A stretch of 32,559 bases of DNA, taken from Mycobacterium helveticum (GTDB taxonomy: Bacteria > Actinomycetota > Actinomycetes > Mycobacteriales > Mycobacteriaceae). Of this stretch, positions 1 to 7,743 are shown in pieces. A program made the position numbers and the translations under genes. The DNA is taken from assembly GCF_007714205.1 (NCBI RefSeq), contig NZ_VMQU01000058.1, forward strand, positions 1 to 32,559, written 5' to 3'. Position 1 is the first letter of the stretch. Each line of letters opens with the position of its first letter. The notes beneath the pieces are model-generated. The model saw nothing but the letters and a program-made list of their open reading frames with translations. It ran no database searches and had not been told where the DNA came from.

Positions 1-72
1 GAACCCCATCGACAGCGCCGGCGGGTCACCCCTACCTGCGCTCACCGGCTTGTGGTCACTTCTATTTTCGTG

Positions 73-198
73 TCAGACGGGCGGGTAGGCCGGCGGCGGG
101 TAGCCGTTGCCGTCGACGACCCCGCGCAGACCCCACGGGAGGTAGCGGAAGAAGAACTCGATCTCGTCGCTCGCGTCGTAGTCCGGGCTCGGATCCAT
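73..198 (-). CDS. Small hypothetical protein, 41 aa
   Basis: This short ORF reads MDPSPDYDASDE at its start, followed by an aromatic stretch (EFFFRYLPWGLRG) and a proline/tyrosine-rich end (YPPPAYPPV). It has no signal peptide or membrane segment that I can see. I chose the ATG at 198 because AGGGGTGG lies about 6 nt upstream; an in-frame ATG at 285 would give 70 aa but would run through the operator-like repeats at 224-290. It is divergent from the TetR gene at 355, so both could share control. M. tuberculosis has a small annotated ORF (Rv0157A) in the equivalent place and I suspect equivalence, but I cannot confirm it. Composition is less GC-shadow-like than other small ORFs here. Function unknown. 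Confidence 0.5.
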   Translation of the reverse strand: MDPSPDYDASDEIEFFFRYLPWGLRGVVDGNGYPPPAYPPV

Positions 199-223
199 TG
201 GGCCACCCCTGTAGTCGGTAACG

Positions 224-290
224 ACTGGTTCAGCAGTGAGTCTAGTCCCCTCCACCTCGGCGCAACACCCGCCTAAACTGTCCAACCAGT
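224..290. promoter_or_regulatory. Pair of ACTG-N6-CAGT inverted repeats (TetR operator candidates)
   Basis: ACTGGTTCAGCAGT lies at 224-237 and ACTGTCCAACCAGT at 277-290; both are ACTG, six bases, CAGT. Their start-to-start distance is 53 bp, about five helical turns. In the second copy the dyad extends to AACTG/CAGTT. They sit between the divergent 41-aa ORF and the TetR gene, where a TetR dimer normally autoregulates. The assignment to this regulator is inference. Confidence 0.5.
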
Positions 291-354
291 TGATTGACGG
301 CTAGCCTGGTCCGGGGCCGCGCCCGGCCCCGGCAACGGACGATAGCGAGTGCAG

Positions 355-978
355 ATGCCATCCGAGAACGGGCTTTCCCGCCGCGAGGAATTGCTGGCCG
401 TTGCCACCACGCTGTTCGCCGCCCGCGGCTATCACGGCACCCGGATGGACGACGTGGCCGACGTGATCGGCCTGAACAAGGCGACCGTCTACCACTACTA
501 CGCCAGCAAGTCGCTGATCCTGTTCGACATCTACCGCCAGGCCGCCGAGGGCACGCTGGCCGCCGTCCACGACGACCCGTCGTGGACGGCGCGCGAGGCG
601 TTCTACCAGTACACCGTGCGGCTGCTCGGCGGGATCGCCGACAATCCCGAGCGCGCCGCGGTCTACTTCCAGGAAGCGCCCTACATCACCGAGTGGTTCA
701 CCGCCGAGCAGGTCGCCGAGGTGCGCGAGAAGGAAGCTCAGGTCTACGAGCACGTGCACGGCCTGATCGACCGCGGGATCGTCAGCGGCGAGTTCTACGA
801 GTGCGACTCGCACGTGGTGGCCCTCGGCTACATCGGCATGACGCTGGGCAGCTATCGCTGGCTGCGGCCCAGCGGCCGGCGCAGCGCGAAGGAGATCGCC
901 GCCGAGTTCAGCACCGCGCTGCTGCGGGGGCTGATCCGCGACGAGACGATCCGCCAGACGTCGCCGCTGGGGCCCTGA
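355..978 (+). CDS. TetR/AcrR-family transcriptional regulator (Rv0158-like)
   Basis: This 207-aa protein has a typical TetR N-terminal DNA-binding domain. Residues 9-60 contain the helix-turn-helix, with DDVADVIGLNKATVYHYYASK as the recognition region, and a larger C-terminal ligand-binding/dimerisation domain follows. Its sequence agrees closely with what I remember of M. tuberculosis Rv0158, a TetR whose ligand is not known to me. The ATG at 355 (MPSENG) is preferred because the family starts there; a GTG at 349 is the alternative. The upstream dyads at 224-290 are the likely autoregulatory sites. It is convergent with the PE gene, with only 9 bp between the two stop codons. Size and fold are normal for the family. 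Confidence 0.9.
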   Translation: MPSENGLSRREELLAVATTLFAARGYHGTRMDDVADVIGLNKATVYHYYASKSLILFDIYRQAAEGTLAAVHDDPSWTAREAFYQYTVRLLGGIADNPERAAVYFQEAPYITEWFTAEQVAEVREKEAQVYEHVHGLIDRGIVSGEFYECDSHVVALGYIGMTLGSYRWLRPSGRRSAKEIAAEFSTALLRGLIRDETIRQTSPLGP

Positions 979-987
979 GGCGCCGCC

Positions 988-2394
988 TCAAAGCTGGGGC
1001 AGGTCGGTCGCGGGCGGGATCAGGTGCAGGGCGGGCCCGACGGCCCCGGTGATCGTGGACAACAGCGTCGTGCTCGGCTGGCCGAGGAAGACGTTCAGGC
1101 CCGGATCCAGGGACGGCACGTACGGGTAGGTGGTCGGCAGGTCGGAGGCCGGCAGGTAGCCCAGGTCCACCATCGCCGCCTGGACCCCCTGCACGGCGCC
1201 GGTGCCCAGGTCCGGGATGACGGTGAACGGGTTGGGTATTTCGAACAGCTGGCCCGGGGTCGGAACGTTCGCGTAGTTGCCGTTGGGCCCGTAGTCGGCG
1301 TAACCCAGGTCGACCAGCACCCGCAGATCGGGCTGGACCAGGTCGGCGATCGCATTCCCCGCGTAGGGGACGTAGTCGCGGATCGGGCCCAGCAGCGGCA
1401 GGTTCTGGGTCGGCAACATGTAGTAGTGGGTGTTGCCGCCCGACGTCGGCAACGGGACGGCATCGGCGACCTGGCTGGCCGTCAGCAGCGGATAGTCGGC
1501 GTGCAGGGTGAGGCCCATGACGGCGTTGAGGTCCGACACCAGGTTCAGCGGGTACTGCGGGAAGTCGGCGATGCCGTCGTACTGGATCGTGTAAATCGAA
1601 GTGTGCCAAGGTGATTGGGGGGTCGCGCCGTTGAAGGGCACGTCGAGCAGGGGGACGTAGAAGCCGGTGAACCGCTCGAGGATGCCGCCGACGGGGTTGT
1701 TCGGGTCGCCGAGCAGCACGAACGCGAGCTGGCTCGCGCTGGGTTGCTCGGCAGTGGGCAGCGCCAGCAGCGCGTTGATCTCGTTGGTGGCGATCGTGGA
1801 GCTCTCGGAGTAGCCGAGAACCAGGGCGTTGTTGCCCAGGTGGTAGATCTGGTTGTTGATCGCGCTGTTGAGCTGGGTGACGCCCTGGGCGACGGACTGG
1901 CCGAACGTCAGGGTGTTGCCGAGTTCGGGGGTGATCGGCCAGAACTGCTCGGGGGTGGACACGCCGAGCGGGTTGGCCCCGCTGATCAGCGGCTGGATGT
2001 AGGCGGTGTTGACCTCGTCGAGGTAGTACTGCACCGGGCCCGGGTTGTGGGCGCCGCCCATGATCAGCGCCGTCACCGGCAACGACGGCAGCGTGGACGC
2101 GAAGCTCACCGCGCCGGCCGCCTCGGCCCGGGCGTAGGAGTTGCCCGCGGCGGCCAGCGCCCGGGCGAACCGGATGTGGAATGTCGCCGCCTGCGCCAGG
2201 AGCGCCTGGTTCTGCTCGGCGTAGGCGCCGAACAGCCTGGCGATCGCCGCCGACACCTCGTCTTCGGCCGCTGCGACCACGCCGGTCGTCGGGCCGGCGG
2301 CGTGGGCACCGGCCGCGCTGATCGCCGCGCCGATGCGTTCCACGTCGGCGGTCGTCGACGCCAGCGCGTCGGGCGCGGTGATCAGATACGACAT
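988..2394 (-). CDS. PE-family protein with C-terminal PE-PPE serine hydrolase domain
   Basis: The 468-aa product starts with a PE domain (residues 1 to about 95, MSYLITAPDAL...) that ends with the type VII secretion signal YxxxE (Y87-A-R-A-E91). This predicts export by an ESX system with a PPE/EspG partner. Residues about 115-340 match the PE-PPE alpha/beta-hydrolase domain, with a nucleophile elbow GYSES (S196) after LGNNALVL. The C-terminal 130 residues are rich in Pro, Leu and Tyr. Related mycobacterial proteins have esterase or lipase activity, so cell-surface lipid hydrolysis is a reasonable inference. It lies where M. tuberculosis carries PE3/PE4 beside Rv0158. There is no PGRS repeat. 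The upstream gap contains a 16-bp tandem repeat (2531-2577). Confidence 0.88.
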   Translation of the reverse strand: MSYLITAPDALASTTADVERIGAAISAAGAHAAGPTTGVVAAAEDEVSAAIARLFGAYAEQNQALLAQAATFHIRFARALAAAGNSYARAEAAGAVSFASTLPSLPVTALIMGGAHNPGPVQYYLDEVNTAYIQPLISGANPLGVSTPEQFWPITPELGNTLTFGQSVAQGVTQLNSAINNQIYHLGNNALVLGYSESSTIATNEINALLALPTAEQPSASQLAFVLLGDPNNPVGGILERFTGFYVPLLDVPFNGATPQSPWHTSIYTIQYDGIADFPQYPLNLVSDLNAVMGLTLHADYPLLTASQVADAVPLPTSGGNTHYYMLPTQNLPLLGPIRDYVPYAGNAIADLVQPDLRVLVDLGYADYGPNGNYANVPTPGQLFEIPNPFTVIPDLGTGAVQGVQAAMVDLGYLPASDLPTTYPYVPSLDPGLNVFLGQPSTTLLSTITGAVGPALHLIPPATDLPQL

Positions 2395-2530
2395 ATCCCC
2401 CGTCTACAGATCCTCCGTCTATCCCCCTGCCCCGGCGGTCGGGCATCAGGAAAGACTAAACCGCCATCCGCGCATCGACTGATAAGTCCGCCGCGGTGAG
2501 GGAAAGCGACGCGCGGGTCGCGGGCCCCGA

Positions 2531-2577
2531 CCTGGAGTCGGTGGCCCCTGGAGTCGGTGGCCCCTGGAGTCGGTGGC
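2531..2577. repeat. Tandem repeat, 16 bp x about 3
   Basis: The unit CCTGGAGTCGGTGGCC is present at 2531-2546 and 2547-2562, with a third copy of 15 identical bases at 2563-2577. It lies in the 209-bp gap between the peroxiredoxin stop and the PE start, outside any supported gene. Short perfect tandem repeats of this kind are often length-variable between mycobacterial strains. Confidence 0.9.
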
Positions 2578-2603
2578 TCGAGCGAGCCCGACCGCCGCGG
2601 CGG

Positions 2604-3359
2604 TCATCCCGCCGGGTCGGGTGGCTGGCCGGCGGGATGAACCCGGATCGCGGCCTCGACCTCGTCGGCGCTGATCTGTTTGGTGCAAAAGAACCAGTCC
2701 TGGCACTCGACACCGTCGACGTGGCCGTCCATCCGCTGCTCGGCGATACCGCAGGTGCTCGCGGTGGGGACGATCACGGGGTCGCCGGGGCGCCAGTCGG
2801 CGGGGGTCGCGACGTTGAATCGGTCGGCCGTCTGTAGGGCCTTGACCACGCGTAAGAGTTCGTCGAAGTTGCGGCCGAGGCTCAGCGGGTAGTAGATGAT
2901 GGCCCGGATCACGCCCCTGGGGTCGATGACGAAGACCGCGCGCACCGCTTTGGTGGAGTCTTCGCCGGGCATGATCATCCCGTATTTCTGCGCGATCTCC
3001 ATCGACACGTCTTCGATGAGCGGGAAGGTGACGTCCACGTCGCGCATGTCTCGGAACGAGATCTTTTCCTTGATCGTGCGCAACCAGGCGATGTGGCTGG
3101 CGAGCCCGTCGACGGACAACCCGACCAGTTCGGTGTTGTACGCGGCGAATTGATGTTGCATCGTGGCGAAGGTGATGAATTCGCTGGTGCACACCGGGGT
3201 GAAGTCGGCGGGGTGGGAGAAAAAGATGACCCACTTACCGGAATAGTCGGCGGGGAAGTCGATCTGCCCCTGGGTGGTGACGGCGCTGAACGCGGGAGCG
3301 GGATCGCCGATGCGGGGCATGCTCGTCACGTGCGGGGCCGCGTCGATAGCAGTTGTCAT
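2604..3359 (-). CDS. Peroxiredoxin, Prx6/archaeal-type AhpC-TSA family
   Basis: The 251-aa protein has the peroxiredoxin core with the peroxidatic motif PADFTPVCTSE (Thr54, Cys57). It continues into the long C-terminal arm typical of Prx6 enzymes, with DWRPGDPVIVP and further cysteines at 203, 219 and 225 (TCGIAEQ, VECQDWFFC). That cysteine pattern is the one used for resolution in archaeal Prx6-type 2-Cys peroxiredoxins, so it probably reduces H2O2 or organic peroxides in the cytosol with a thiol donor. The start ATG has GAAAGG 7 nt upstream. It lies 115 bp downstream of the ctaD paralogue on the same strand and may be co-transcribed. It is not the usual mycobacterial AhpC or AhpE. The last 10-15 residues (HPAGQPPDPAG) look like a non-conserved tail. 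Confidence 0.9.
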   Translation of the reverse strand: MTTAIDAAPHVTSMPRIGDPAPAFSAVTTQGQIDFPADYSGKWVIFFSHPADFTPVCTSEFITFATMQHQFAAYNTELVGLSVDGLASHIAWLRTIKEKISFRDMRDVDVTFPLIEDVSMEIAQKYGMIMPGEDSTKAVRAVFVIDPRGVIRAIIYYPLSLGRNFDELLRVVKALQTADRFNVATPADWRPGDPVIVPTASTCGIAEQRMDGHVDGVECQDWFFCTKQISADEVEAAIRVHPAGQPPDPAG

Positions 3360-3474
3360 GGTGAACCTTTCGTGTCAGCGGCGATGCAGTGCGCAACGGC
3401 TACCTCACCGGGTGTATTCCCCGGCGTCCCTCCACGGTGTGCCGTGCGTCGCGCAGACGACCGGTTACCAAGGG

Positions 3475-5211
3475 CTATCGGCGCAGACCCGTTGCGGTGT
3501 CCACGTCGCTGACCACTTCGCGGTGGCGGCCGACGTGAGATTCGGCGCGCATGCGTTCGACCATGTGCGGGTGGTGCAGTTCGAACGCGGGGCGCTCGGA
3601 ACGGATCCGGGGCAGCTCGGTGAAGTTGTGCCGCGGCGGCGGGCAACTGGTGGCCCACTCCAGCGAGTTGCCGTAACCCCAGGGGTCGTCGACGGTGACC
3701 GGCTCGCCGTAGCGCCAGCTGCGGAACACGTTCCAGATGAACGGCAGCATCGATACGCCCAGAATGGACGCACCAACCGTCGAGACCACGTTGAGCGGCT
3801 GGAACCCGTCGGTGGACAGGTAGTCGGCGTAGCGGCGCGGCATGCCCATGTTGCCCAGCCAGTGCTGTACCAGGAACGTGGTGTTGAACCCGATCAACGT
3901 CAACCAGAAGTGCAGCTTGCCCAGCCGCTCGTCGAGCAGCCGGCCGGTCATCTTCGGGAACCAGAAGTAGACACCGGCGAAGGTGGAGAACACGATCGTG
4001 CCGAACAGCGTGTAGTGAAAGTGCGCCACCACGAAGTAGGAGTCGGTGACGTGGAAGTCCAGCGGCGGGCTGGCCAACAGCACGCCCGACAAACCGCCCA
4101 GCAGAAAGGTCACCAGAAACCCGACCGAGAACAGCATCGGCGTCTCAAAAGTGAGCTGGCCCTTCCACATGGTGCCGGTCCAGTTGAAGAACTTGATCCC
4201 GGTGGGGATCGCGATCAAATACGAGGTGACGGCGAAGAACGGCAACAGCACCGCGCCGGTGGCGAACATGTGGTGCGCCCACACCGCCATCGACAACCCC
4301 CCGATGGCGAGGGTCGCATACACCAGCGTGGTGTAACCGAAGACCGGTTTGCGGCTGAACACCGGAATGATCTCGGTGACGATGCCGAAGAACGGCAGCG
4401 CCACGATATAGACCTCGGGATGGCCGAAGAACCAGAACAGGTGCTGCCACAACAGGACTCCGCCGTTGGCCGGGTCGAACACGTGCGCCCCCAGGTGGCG
4501 GTCGGCGGCCAGCCCGAACAGCGCCGCGGTCAGGATCGGGAACGCCAGCAACACCAGAATCGACGTCACCAGGATGTTCCAGGTGAAGATCGGCATCCGA
4601 AACATCGTCATCCCCGGCGCGCGCAAACACACCACCGTCGTGATCATGTTGACCGCGCCCAGGATCGTGCCCAAGCCCGCCACGATCAGTCCCGTGATCC
4701 ACAGGTCGGAGCCGGTGCCGGGCGAGTGGATGGCATCCGATAGCGGTGTGTAAGCGGTCCAACCGAAGTCGGCGGCACCGCCGGGGGTGATGAAGCCCGC
4801 GAGGGCGATCAGGGCGCCGAACAAAAACAACCAGTAGGAGAACGCGTTCAGTCGCGGGAACGCCACATCGGGTGCACCGATCTGCAGCGGCAGCACCAGG
4901 TTGGCGAACCCGAACACGATCGGCGTGGCATACAGCAACAGCATGACGGTGCCGTGCATGGTGAACAGCTGGTTGTACTGCTCGTTCGACAGAAACTGCA
5001 GACCCGGCGCGGCGAGTTCGGTGCGCATCAACAGCGCCATCAGCCCGCCCAGGAAAAACATCACATAGCAGGTCACCACGTACATGATCCCGATGGTCTT
5101 GTGATCGGTGGTGGCGACAAGCTTGTACACCAAGTTGCCCTTGGGGCCCAACCGGGCCGGAAAAGGCCGGCGTGCTTGCAGCGGCGCCACAGAGCCAACA
5201 TCGACAGCCAT
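3475..5211 (-). CDS. ctaD: Cytochrome c oxidase subunit I (ctaD-type), stand-alone copy
   Basis: This is the 578-aa catalytic subunit of an aa3-type haem-copper oxidase, which reduces O2 to water and pumps protons in the membrane. All key ligands are present (numbered from the ATG at 5211). They are H86 in the MHGTVM motif for haem a, H264 and Y268 in GHPEVY for CuB and the cross-linked Tyr, H313/H314 for CuB, and H397/H399 in HFHY for the two haems. The D-channel (DVAFPRLNAFSYW) and K-channel (IPTGIKFFNW) motifs are intact. The C-terminus (WGYGNSLEWATSCPPPRHNF) is that of mycobacterial CtaD. The start has an AGGAGGAGG ribosome site; a GTG at 5214 is the alternative. No subunit II, III or IV genes are nearby, so it must borrow them or replace CtaD in the existing bcc-aa3 supercomplex. 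It is followed by a peroxiredoxin and is divergent from the GNAT-AAA gene. Confidence 0.93.
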   Translation of the reverse strand: MAVDVGSVAPLQARRPFPARLGPKGNLVYKLVATTDHKTIGIMYVVTCYVMFFLGGLMALLMRTELAAPGLQFLSNEQYNQLFTMHGTVMLLLYATPIVFGFANLVLPLQIGAPDVAFPRLNAFSYWLFLFGALIALAGFITPGGAADFGWTAYTPLSDAIHSPGTGSDLWITGLIVAGLGTILGAVNMITTVVCLRAPGMTMFRMPIFTWNILVTSILVLLAFPILTAALFGLAADRHLGAHVFDPANGGVLLWQHLFWFFGHPEVYIVALPFFGIVTEIIPVFSRKPVFGYTTLVYATLAIGGLSMAVWAHHMFATGAVLLPFFAVTSYLIAIPTGIKFFNWTGTMWKGQLTFETPMLFSVGFLVTFLLGGLSGVLLASPPLDFHVTDSYFVVAHFHYTLFGTIVFSTFAGVYFWFPKMTGRLLDERLGKLHFWLTLIGFNTTFLVQHWLGNMGMPRRYADYLSTDGFQPLNVVSTVGASILGVSMLPFIWNVFRSWRYGEPVTVDDPWGYGNSLEWATSCPPPRHNFTELPRIRSERPAFELHHPHMVERMRAESHVGRHREVVSDVDTATGLRR

Positions 5212-5327
5212 CACCCCTCCTCCTGAATAGGACGGGCCTGCGAACGGCAGACCCTGATTGGGGACAACTACCCACGACGGTACCTCCGATGCGGCAGGAA
5301 TAGAAGGTGTGCGTCAGGGGCGTGACT

Positions 5328-5343
5328 ATGCCCCCCGGGGTAT
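5328..5343. promoter_or_regulatory. C4/G4 palindrome resembling CsoR/RicR-type copper operators
   Basis: ATGCCCC at 5328-5334 and GGGGTAT at 5337-5343 form an inverted repeat (6 of 7 positions) around two cytosines, in the gap between ctaD and the GNAT-AAA gene. Actinobacterial copper-sensing CsoR-family repressors bind ATACCCC/GGGGTAT-like dyads. A copper link would fit a haem-copper oxidase gene, but this is inference from one near-match. Confidence 0.4.
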
Positions 5344-5423
5344 GCGAAGATACCTGTCACGGGGCGCAGGGCGCGATGGGAAAAATGCCGGCAGCGCGGT
5401 CCCGTGGCAGGGAGGTGAACCCG

Positions 5424-6701
5424 GTGCCCCCGTGGCGGTTGCGCGACTTTCACGACGACGACCTTGATCAGGCGATCCTGGTGTGGGATCAGAGCCGACA
5501 TCCCGGTGACCCGGCGCCGGCCTTTCCGGTCTCCGAGATGGTGTCGGCGGCCAAATCGGGGCAGCCCGCCGTGGTCGCCGTCGTCGGCGACGAGTTGGTG
5601 GGCATGGCGGTCGCCGAGGCCCGGGGGGAACGGGCATGGATTCTGCTCGTCGGCCTCAACACCCGGTGGCGCAACCGGGGTGTCGGCAGCGCACTGTTGG
5701 GCGAGCTCGAGATGCGCCTGCGTGCCCTGGGCGTCCGGCGCGTGGGTGCACTGCTGCAAACAGAGGCGACCGGCGCGGCGGCGCTGCGCAACTGTGGCTA
5801 TCGGGAGCGGACCGATCTGTCGTTTTTCGAAAAAATCGACACCGTCGGCTCCTCGGACGCGGGCCTGCTGGCCCAACTCGGCGCGCAGGCGATGCCCCGC
5901 GGCCTGTGGAACGCGATGGGCGGGATGGAATCGGAGAAACAGATCGTTGAGCGGCGGATCGTGCTGCCGCTGAGCGAGCCGAACATCGCCGAAAAATACG
6001 GCGTCTCACCGCCGAAGGCGGTCATCTTGTTCGGCCCCCCGGGAACCGGCAAAACCAGCTTCGCCAAGGCCGTTGCGGGTCGGCTCGGCTGGCCGTTCGT
6101 CGAACTCCTCCCCTCGCGTCTGGCCGCACCGGATGTTGCGCTGGCGAGCGCGCTGCGAGAGGCCTTCGTGACGCTGATGGAACTGGAAGCCGTGGTGGTG
6201 TTCATCGACGAAGTCGAGGAAATCGCCGGATCGCGCTCGGGTGAGCGTTGCGATCCCGCGCACGGCGTCACCAACGAGCTGCTCAAACTGATCCCGGCGT
6301 TTCGCCAGCGCGACGAGCGGCTACTGATCTGCGCGACGAACTCGGTGCGCTCGCTGGACTCGGCGTTTTTGCGGCCCGGACGATTCGACTACATCATCCC
6401 GATCGGACCCCCGGACGCGACGGCGCGGGCGGCGATCTGGGCCAGATATCTCGGTCCGGCCGCCGGCTCGGTCGATATCGGCGCACTGGTCAGGGCCAGC
6501 GAGATGTTCACTCCGGCCGATATCGAGTTCGCTGCACGCAAGGGTGCGCAATCCGGGTTCGAGCGGGAGATCGAATTCCGCCGTGGTGAGTCGGCCCGTA
6601 CCGAGGACTATCTTGCGGCCATAGCCGAGATCCGGCCCTCGCTGACAGAGGCGGTGCTCGCCGAGTTCACCGAAGACATCGAGCAGCGGACTCGGCTCTG
6701 A
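5424..6701 (+). CDS. GNAT acetyltransferase - AAA ATPase fusion protein
   Basis: The 425-aa product joins two domains. Residues 4 to about 138 are a GNAT fold with the acetyl-CoA motif RWRNRGVGSALL (81-92). Residues about 165-425 are a classical AAA ATPase. Visible AAA motifs are Walker A GPPGTGKT (204-211), Walker B VVVFIDE (257-263), sensor-1 ATN (304-306) and the second region of homology ending LRPGRFD (316-322). This class forms hexamers that remodel or unfold proteins. The target is unknown. The GTG at 5424 is preferred because GGGAGG lies 9 nt upstream and the GNAT fold starts right after it; an ATG at 5307 would add 39 low-complexity residues. It diverges from the ctaD paralogue across 212 bp with a possible copper-type operator. 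The fusion could acetylate or remodel a respiratory or redox client, but nothing in the sequence proves this. Confidence 0.85.
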   Translation: MPPWRLRDFHDDDLDQAILVWDQSRHPGDPAPAFPVSEMVSAAKSGQPAVVAVVGDELVGMAVAEARGERAWILLVGLNTRWRNRGVGSALLGELEMRLRALGVRRVGALLQTEATGAAALRNCGYRERTDLSFFEKIDTVGSSDAGLLAQLGAQAMPRGLWNAMGGMESEKQIVERRIVLPLSEPNIAEKYGVSPPKAVILFGPPGTGKTSFAKAVAGRLGWPFVELLPSRLAAPDVALASALREAFVTLMELEAVVVFIDEVEEIAGSRSGERCDPAHGVTNELLKLIPAFRQRDERLLICATNSVRSLDSAFLRPGRFDYIIPIGPPDATARAAIWARYLGPAAGSVDIGALVRASEMFTPADIEFAARKGAQSGFEREIEFRRGESARTEDYLAAIAEIRPSLTEAVLAEFTEDIEQRTRL

Positions 6702-6729
6702 CCAAGGGCCCCGCGGACCGTCCCCGAAT

Positions 6730-7629
6730 TCAATCGCCGGACGCCTGCAAATGCTCGTCGAGGAAGGCAATCTGGTCGGCGACGACGCGCTCGAACGCGG
6801 CGCCGACGTAGATGTCGAAATGGCCCTCGGGGTAGGACTTGATCTCGCCGCGCGGGGCCCTGGCCGCGTAGCGCAGCGTGGCAGCCGCGGGCGCCACCGA
6901 GTCGAACTCACACACGCAGAACAGGATCGGGCAGCCGATCTTGGCCGCGGAGCGTCCCGGCCGGTACGTCATGACCTGCAACGCGATCCGGGCGGCCACC
7001 TCGTTGGTCAGCCGAGCGCCGTTGGGGACCAGTCTCAGGTACCCCTCGTACGCGTCGGGCGTGTTCAGCAACGCCGCCTCGCCGGGCCGGCCGGCCGTGG
7101 CGACCATGACGGGCGGCCTGCCCAGCCGGCCGGCCACGGCGTCGCGCACCGCGAGCGCGAAGATGCGCGCGGTGGCCCGCGGGTCGGTGATCGTGCGCGC
7201 CGAGGCCAGGCCGTCGGTGAAGGGGCATTGCGCCACGGCCGCGGCGATGCCCGGCAGCCGGGCCGCCGAGGCGATGACATGGCCCCCGCCGAACGACGTG
7301 CCCCACAACGCGATTCGCCGTTGGTCGACCCCGTCGAGGGTGTGGGCGTAGGCCACCGCCGCCGCCCAGTCCGCCAGCTGCATGTCGACGTCGAGCACCT
7401 GGCGGGGCCGGCCCCCGCTGTCGCCGAAGTTGCGGTAGTCGAACACCAGGCAGGCGTAGCCGGCCGCGCCGAACCGTTCGGCGTAGGCGTCCAGCCGCAT
7501 GGTGCGCACCGCCCCCAGGCCGTGCGCCATCACCAGCAACGGCGCCGGGCCCCCCGTGGCGGGCCGGTAGAGCCACGCGCTGATCCGGTCACCGCCGGAC
7601 ACGAACCGGACGTCCTCACGCCGCGTCAT
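6730..7629 (-). CDS. Alpha/beta hydrolase (dienelactone hydrolase/S9-like)
   Basis: This 299-aa protein has the alpha/beta hydrolase layout. The oxyanion region is VMAHGLGAVR (34-43), the nucleophile elbow is WGTSFGGG with Ser112, the acid is probably Asp243 (CEFDSVAP), and the catalytic His270 lies in EGHFDIY. Strand and helix order and length fit cytosolic esterases or acyl hydrolases of the S9/DLH type. No signal peptide is visible. I start it at the ATG at 7629 because AGAAGGGAG lies about 7 nt upstream; an ATG at 7683 would add 18 unconserved residues and overlap the divergent promoter. It is divergent from the DapB-like/SDR/FAD operon and tail-to-tail with the GNAT-AAA gene. The substrate cannot be named. 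Confidence 0.85.
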   Translation of the reverse strand: MTRREDVRFVSGGDRISAWLYRPATGGPAPLLVMAHGLGAVRTMRLDAYAERFGAAGYACLVFDYRNFGDSGGRPRQVLDVDMQLADWAAAVAYAHTLDGVDQRRIALWGTSFGGGHVIASAARLPGIAAAVAQCPFTDGLASARTITDPRATARIFALAVRDAVAGRLGRPPVMVATAGRPGEAALLNTPDAYEGYLRLVPNGARLTNEVAARIALQVMTYRPGRSAAKIGCPILFCVCEFDSVAPAAATLRYAARAPRGEIKSYPEGHFDIYVGAAFERVVADQIAFLDEHLQASGD

Positions 7630-7693
7630 CGCCGTCTCCCTTCTGCGCGCCGGCGCCGACACCGGTCGTGGTAGGCCTTCCAAAAATAATGGA

Positions 7694-7721
7694 CTAGTGT
7701 CTAGAAACGCTTTCGAACGTT
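7694..7721. promoter_or_regulatory. Divergent promoter region with CTAG-TGT-CTAG and GAACGTTC dyads
   Basis: Two CTAG tetramers separated by TGT lie at 7694-7704, and the palindrome GAACGTTC lies at 7714-7721. Both are in the 114-bp gap between the divergent hydrolase and DapB-like genes. CTAG is rare in such GC-rich DNA, so two copies three bases apart suggest a protein-binding site. The regulator is unknown. Confidence 0.35.
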
Positions 7722-7743
7722 CACCTCAGGACGGAGGCCGCTC

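Noticed and set aside
3274..4743. 489-codon plus-strand ORF opposite ctaD
   Set aside because: It is antisense to a membrane protein with all oxidase motifs; its Gln/Arg/His/Asp-rich composition is that of an antisense shadow.
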